Position numbers and translations under genes: made by a program. A stretch of 64,000 nt of DNA, taken from the NCBI GenBank assembly GCA_945643635.1, contig CALZFC010000100.1, forward strand, positions 608,501-672,500, written 5' to 3'. The number at the start of each line of letters is the position of its first letter. Position 1 is the stretch's first letter. Positions 60,770-64,000 of this stretch are shown here, piece by piece. The stretch comes from Allodiplogaster sudhausi (taxonomy: Eukaryota; Nematoda; Chromadorea; Rhabditida; Diplogasteridae). The notes beneath the pieces were generated by a model, which was not told the origin of the DNA, made no database searches, and worked only from the letters and a program-made list of their open reading frames with translations.

Positions 60770-60841
60770 TTCCCATGCCGGGAATCGAACCCGGGCCGCG
60801 TGGGTGAAAACCACGAATCCTAACCACTAGACCACATGGGA
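60770..60841 (-). tRNA. tRNA-Glu(UUC), array copy 22
   Basis: Consensus copy in the 154-base series. Confidence 0.95.
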
Positions 60842-60923
60842 GATGATATTCGCATAACATGTAGTCCCTGAACTTCTGTCAGAAGATTTGCATTAGCGCG
60901 AAGAAAAATGACTTCAAAATGGC

Positions 60924-60995
60924 TTCCCATGCCGGGAATCGAACCCGGGCCGCGTGGGTGAAAACCACGAATCCTAACCACTAGACCACATGGGA
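60924..60995 (-). tRNA. tRNA-Glu(UUC), array copy 23
   Basis: Consensus copy, last of the first 154-base series. Confidence 0.95.
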
Positions 60996-61361
60996 GATGA
61001 TATTCGCATAACCTGTAGTCCCTGAACTTCTGTCAGAAGAAATTAGTGTTACAGTAGAAAAAATTTTCTTTGAATTCGCTAACAAAACAGGGCAAAAGTC
61101 GTGAATTCCTACAATTAATGATATTTGTGATTTCTCTGCTTTTATTCGAGTTCCCCTTCTAGCACACGAAATGTGTCTCGGATCATAGCACTAACCAGGC
61201 TGGCAGCCAAATCTACGACATTCATATTCTCGCTAAGAGTGCGAAGAAAAGATTCATTCTGATGCCCGGAAGCAGTGGAAAAAGGCAATTGAATAGATTT
61301 AAAACTATGAATATGTCAGTCGATTTGTATGTACTAGGAAGAAAAATGGCTTCAAAATGGC

Positions 61362-61433
61362 TTCCCATGCCTTGAATCGAACCCGGGCCGCGTGGGTGAA
61401 AACCACGAATCCTAACCACTAGACCACATGGGA
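61362..61433 (-). pseudogene. tRNA-Glu-like, array copy 24, T stem broken
   Basis: CCGGG in the 3' T stem is CCTTG on the plus strand, removing two base pairs; same lesion as copy 31, 1,645 bases away. Confidence 0.75.
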
Positions 61434-61514
61434 GACCATATTCACAAAACATGTAGTCCCTGAACTTCTGCCAGAACATTTGCATTAGCGCGAAGAAAAT
61501 GTCTTCAAAATGGC

Positions 61515-61586
61515 TTCCCAAGCCGGGAATCGAACACGGGCCGCGTGGGTGAAAACCACGAATCCTAACCACTAGACCACATGGGA
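61515..61586 (-). pseudogene. tRNA-Glu-like, array copy 25, mutated
   Basis: Same two lesions as copy 18, 1,645 bases away; this shared damage marks the block duplication. Confidence 0.7.
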
Positions 61587-61952
61587 GACAATATTTATAT
61601 AACTTGTAGCCCCTGAAGATCTGTCAGAAGAAATTAATGTAACAGTAGAAAAAATGTTCTTTGAATTCGCTAACAAAACAGGTAAAAAATCGTGAATTCC
61701 TACAATTAATGATATTTGTGATTTCTCTGCTTTTATTCGAGTTCAACTTCTAGCAAACGAAATGTGTCTCAGTTCATAGCACTAACCAGGCTGGCAGCCA
61801 AATCGACGGCATTCATATTCTCGCTAAGAGTGCGAAGAAAAGATTCATTCTGATGCCCGGAAGCAGTGGAAAAAAGCAATTGAATAGATTTAAAACTATG
61901 AATATGTCAGTCGATTTGAATGTACTAGGAAGAAAAATAACTTCAAAATGGC

Positions 61953-62024
61953 TTCCCATGCCGGGAATCGAACCCGGGCCGCGTGGGTGAAAACCACGAA
62001 TCCTAACCACTAGACCACATGGGA
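61953..62024 (-). tRNA. tRNA-Glu(UUC), array copy 26
   Basis: Consensus copy; opens the second 154-base series and is the counterpart of copy 19. Confidence 0.95.
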
Positions 62025-62106
62025 GATGATATTCGCATAACATGTAGTCCCTGAACTTCTGTCAGAAGATTTGCATTAGCGCGAAGAAAAATAACTTCAA
62101 AATGGC

Positions 62107-62178
62107 TTCCCATGCCGGGAATCGAACCCGGGCCGCGTGGGTGAAAACCACGAATCCTAACCACTAGACCACATGGGA
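62107..62178 (-). tRNA. tRNA-Glu(UUC), array copy 27
   Basis: Consensus copy, counterpart of copy 20. Confidence 0.95.
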
Positions 62179-62260
62179 GATGATATTCGCATAACATGTA
62201 GTCCCTGAACTTCTGTCAGAAGATTTGCATTAGCGCGAAGAAAAATGACTTCAAAATGGC

Positions 62261-62332
62261 TTCCCATGCCGGGAATCGAACCCGGGCCGCGTGGGTGAAA
62301 ACCACGAATCCTAACCACTAGACCACATGGGA
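62261..62332 (-). tRNA. tRNA-Glu(UUC), array copy 28
   Basis: Consensus copy, counterpart of copy 21. Confidence 0.95.
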
Positions 62333-62414
62333 GATGATATTCGCATAACATGTAGTCCCTGAACTTCTGTCAGAAGATTTGCATTAGCGCGAAGAAAAAT
62401 GACTTCAAAATGGC

Positions 62415-62486
62415 TTCCCATGCCGGGAATCGAACCCGGGCCGCGTGGGTGAAAACCACGAATCCTAACCACTAGACCACATGGGA
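62415..62486 (-). tRNA. tRNA-Glu(UUC), array copy 29
   Basis: Consensus copy, counterpart of copy 22. Confidence 0.95.
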
Positions 62487-62568
62487 GATGATATTCGCAT
62501 AACATGTAGTCCCTGAACTTCTGTCAGAAGATTTGCATTAGCGCGAAGAAAAATGACTTCAAAATGGC

Positions 62569-62640
62569 TTCCCATGCCGGGAATCGAACCCGGGCCGCGT
62601 GGGTGAAAACCACGAATCCTAACCACTAGACCACATGGGA
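62569..62640 (-). tRNA. tRNA-Glu(UUC), array copy 30
   Basis: Consensus copy, counterpart of copy 23. Confidence 0.95.
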
Positions 62641-63006
62641 GATGATATTCGCATAACCTGTAGTCCCTGAACTTCTGTCAGAAGAAATTAGTGTTACAGT
62701 AGAAAAAATTTTCTTTGAATTCGCTAACAAAACAGGGCAAAAGTCGTGAATTCCTACAATTAATGATATTTGTGATTTCTCTGCTTTTATTCGAGTTCCC
62801 CTTCTAGCACACGAAATGTGTCTCGGATCATAGCACTAACCAGGCTGGCAGCCAAATCTACGACATTCATATTCTCGCTAAGAGTGCGAAGAAAAGATTC
62901 ATTCTGATGCCCGGAAGCAGTGGAAAAAGGCAATTGAATAGATTTAAAACTATGAATATGTCAGTCGATTTGTATGTACTAGGAAGAAAAATGGCTTCAA
63001 AATGGC

Positions 63007-63078
63007 TTCCCATGCCTTGAATCGAACCCGGGCCGCGTGGGTGAAAACCACGAATCCTAACCACTAGACCACATGGGA
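63007..63078 (-). pseudogene. tRNA-Glu-like, array copy 31, T stem broken
   Basis: Same CCTTG lesion as copy 24. Confidence 0.75.
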
Positions 63079-63160
63079 GACCATATTCACAAAACATGTA
63101 GTCCCTGAACTTCTGCCAGAACATTTGCATTAGCGCGAAGAAAAATGTCTTCAAAATATC

Positions 63161-63232
63161 TTCCCATGCCGGGAATCGAACCCGGGCCGCGTGGGTGAAA
63201 ACCACGAATCCTAACCACTAGACCACATGGGA
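63161..63232 (-). tRNA. tRNA-Glu(UUC), array copy 32
   Basis: Consensus copy with the GATATTTTG 3' flank, like copies 13 and 15. Confidence 0.95.
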
Positions 63233-63598
63233 GACGATATTCGCAAAACGTGTAGTCCCTGAACTTCTGTCAGAAGAAATTAGTGTTACCGTAGAAAAAT
63301 TTTTCTTTGAATTCGCTAACAAAACAGGGCAAAAGTCGTGAATTCCTACAATTAATGATATTTGTGATTTCTCTGCTTTTATTCGAGTTCCCCTTCTAGC
63401 AAACGAAATGTGTCTCGGATCATAGCACTAACCAGGCTGGCAGCCAAATCGACGACATTCATATTCTCGCTAAGAGTGCGAAGAAAAGATTCATTCTGAT
63501 GCCCGGAAGCAGTGGAAAAAGGCAATTGAATAGATTTAAAACTATGAATATGTCAGTCGATTTGTATGTACTAGGAAGAAAAATGGCTTCAAAATGGC

Positions 63599-63670
63599 TT
63601 CCCATGCCGGGAATCGAACCCGGGCCGCGTGGGTGAAAACCACGAATCCTAACCACTAGACCACATGGGA
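63599..63670 (-). tRNA. tRNA-Glu(UUC), array copy 33
   Basis: Consensus copy; matches the block of copy 16. Confidence 0.95.
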
Positions 63671-63753
63671 GACGATATTCACAAAACATGTACTCCCTGA
63701 ACTTCTGTCAGAAGATTTGCATTAGCGCCTAAGAAAAATGTTTTCAAAATGGC

Positions 63754-63825
63754 TTCCCATGCCGGGAATCGAACCCGGGCCGCGTGGGTGAAAACCACGA
63801 ATCCTAACCACTAGACCACATGGGA
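63754..63825 (-). tRNA. tRNA-Glu(UUC), array copy 34
   Basis: Consensus copy; matches the block of copy 17. Confidence 0.95.
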
Positions 63826-63907
63826 GACCATATTCACAAAACATGTACTCCCTGAACTTCTGTCAGAAGATTTGCATTAGCGCGAAGAAAAATGACTTCA
63901 AAATGGC

Positions 63908-63979
63908 TTCCCATGCCGGGAATCGAACCCGGGCCGCGTGGGTGAAAACTACGAATCCTAACCACTAGACCACATGGGA
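63908..63979 (-). tRNA. tRNA-Glu(UUC), array copy 35
   Basis: One change (plus strand AAAACTACG) that gives an A-C mismatch in the anticodon stem; last complete copy before the window ends. Confidence 0.75.
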
Positions 63980-64000
63980 GATGATATTCGCATAACATGT

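Larger units (their letters stand above)
55270..64000 (-). repeat. Tandem array of tRNA-Glu(UUC) genes and spacers, open at window end
   Basis: 35 tRNA-Glu-like copies, all on the minus strand, with two kinds of spacing: about 154 bases between neighbours, or about 440 bases where a longer spacer is included, giving 592-base units (starts 57192, 57784, 58376). Larger blocks repeat: 59870-61514 and 61515-63159 are 1,645 bases apart, and 56446-56825 recurs 3,116 bases later. Of the copies, 19 are identical over 72 bases, seven have one change, and nine have two or more. The first three, at the left edge, are the most decayed, as expected at the edge of an array maintained by unequal exchange. 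Confidence 0.95.

Noticed and set aside
60308..62640. Regular 154-base repeats as a CRISPR array or satellite
   Set aside because: The repeat unit is a folded tRNA gene with pol III boxes and terminator in a eukaryotic genome, and the spacers are identical rather than unique.
56306..63689. Repeated frames containing PCGLVVRIRGFHPRG
   Set aside because: These are translations of tRNA-Glu copies, not proteins.

Overview
The window is animal nuclear DNA and most probably comes from a nematode. All protein genes are split by many introns, mostly GT-AG with TTTCAG-like acceptors. One gene carries a DUF281-type cysteine domain, a family I know from nematodes. A cysteine-synthase gene and a KAL-1/anosmin gene also fit, as does the fact that nearly every start codon lies 2-36 bases after a splice-acceptor-like site, as expected with spliced-leader trans-splicing. 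The genus cannot be decided from the sequence. No bacterial features (operons, CRISPR, IS elements) are present.

Layout: (1) 1.2-4.0 kb, minus: cytosolic tryptophanyl-tRNA synthetase, 9 exons. (2) 5.7-13.1 kb, minus: a complete 11-exon cysteine-synthase-like gene (10.05-13.10 kb) and, downstream of it, a second open copy of its last five exons (5.7-7.2 kb). (3) 16.2-25.7 kb, plus: xanthine dehydrogenase, 35 exons, about 1,312 residues. (4) 26.0-27.85 kb: a 1.85-kb foldback element bounded by TTAA. (5) 28.3-33.6 kb, minus: KAL-1/anosmin, 11 exons, WAP plus FN3 domains. (6) 33.6-37 kb: purine/pyrimidine-rich intergenic DNA. (7) 37.0-38.9 kb, plus: secreted protein of unknown family. (8) 39.8-40.7 kb, plus: secreted DUF281-like protein. 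(9) 41.8-45.5 kb, plus: TMEM144-like membrane protein, 11 exons. (10) 46.1-53.8 kb: three tandem Thr-rich secreted protein genes (two intact, one truncated), a decayed copy of the TMEM144 3' end, and a second TTAA-bounded foldback element whose edge supplies the stop codon of the second Thr-rich gene. (11) 54.0-55.0 kb: low-complexity repeats and a third foldback element. (12) 55.3-64.0 kb: a tandem array of 35 tRNA-Glu(UUC) copies, all on the minus strand, 19 of them identical, amplified in nested units of about 154, 592, 1,645 and 3,116 bp; it runs off the window end.

Genes 1-9 look like ordinary single genes with no shared pathway. The 3' third of the window (45-64 kb) is the dynamic part, shaped by segmental duplication, foldback elements and tRNA amplification. 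Exon coordinates were worked out by hand from splice signals, reading phase and family similarity; for the complete genes (tryptophanyl-tRNA synthetase, the complete cysteine synthase, XDH, KAL-1, TMEM144, DUF281-like, the orphan secreted protein and the two intact Thr-rich genes) the exon lengths sum to whole codons with open frames.
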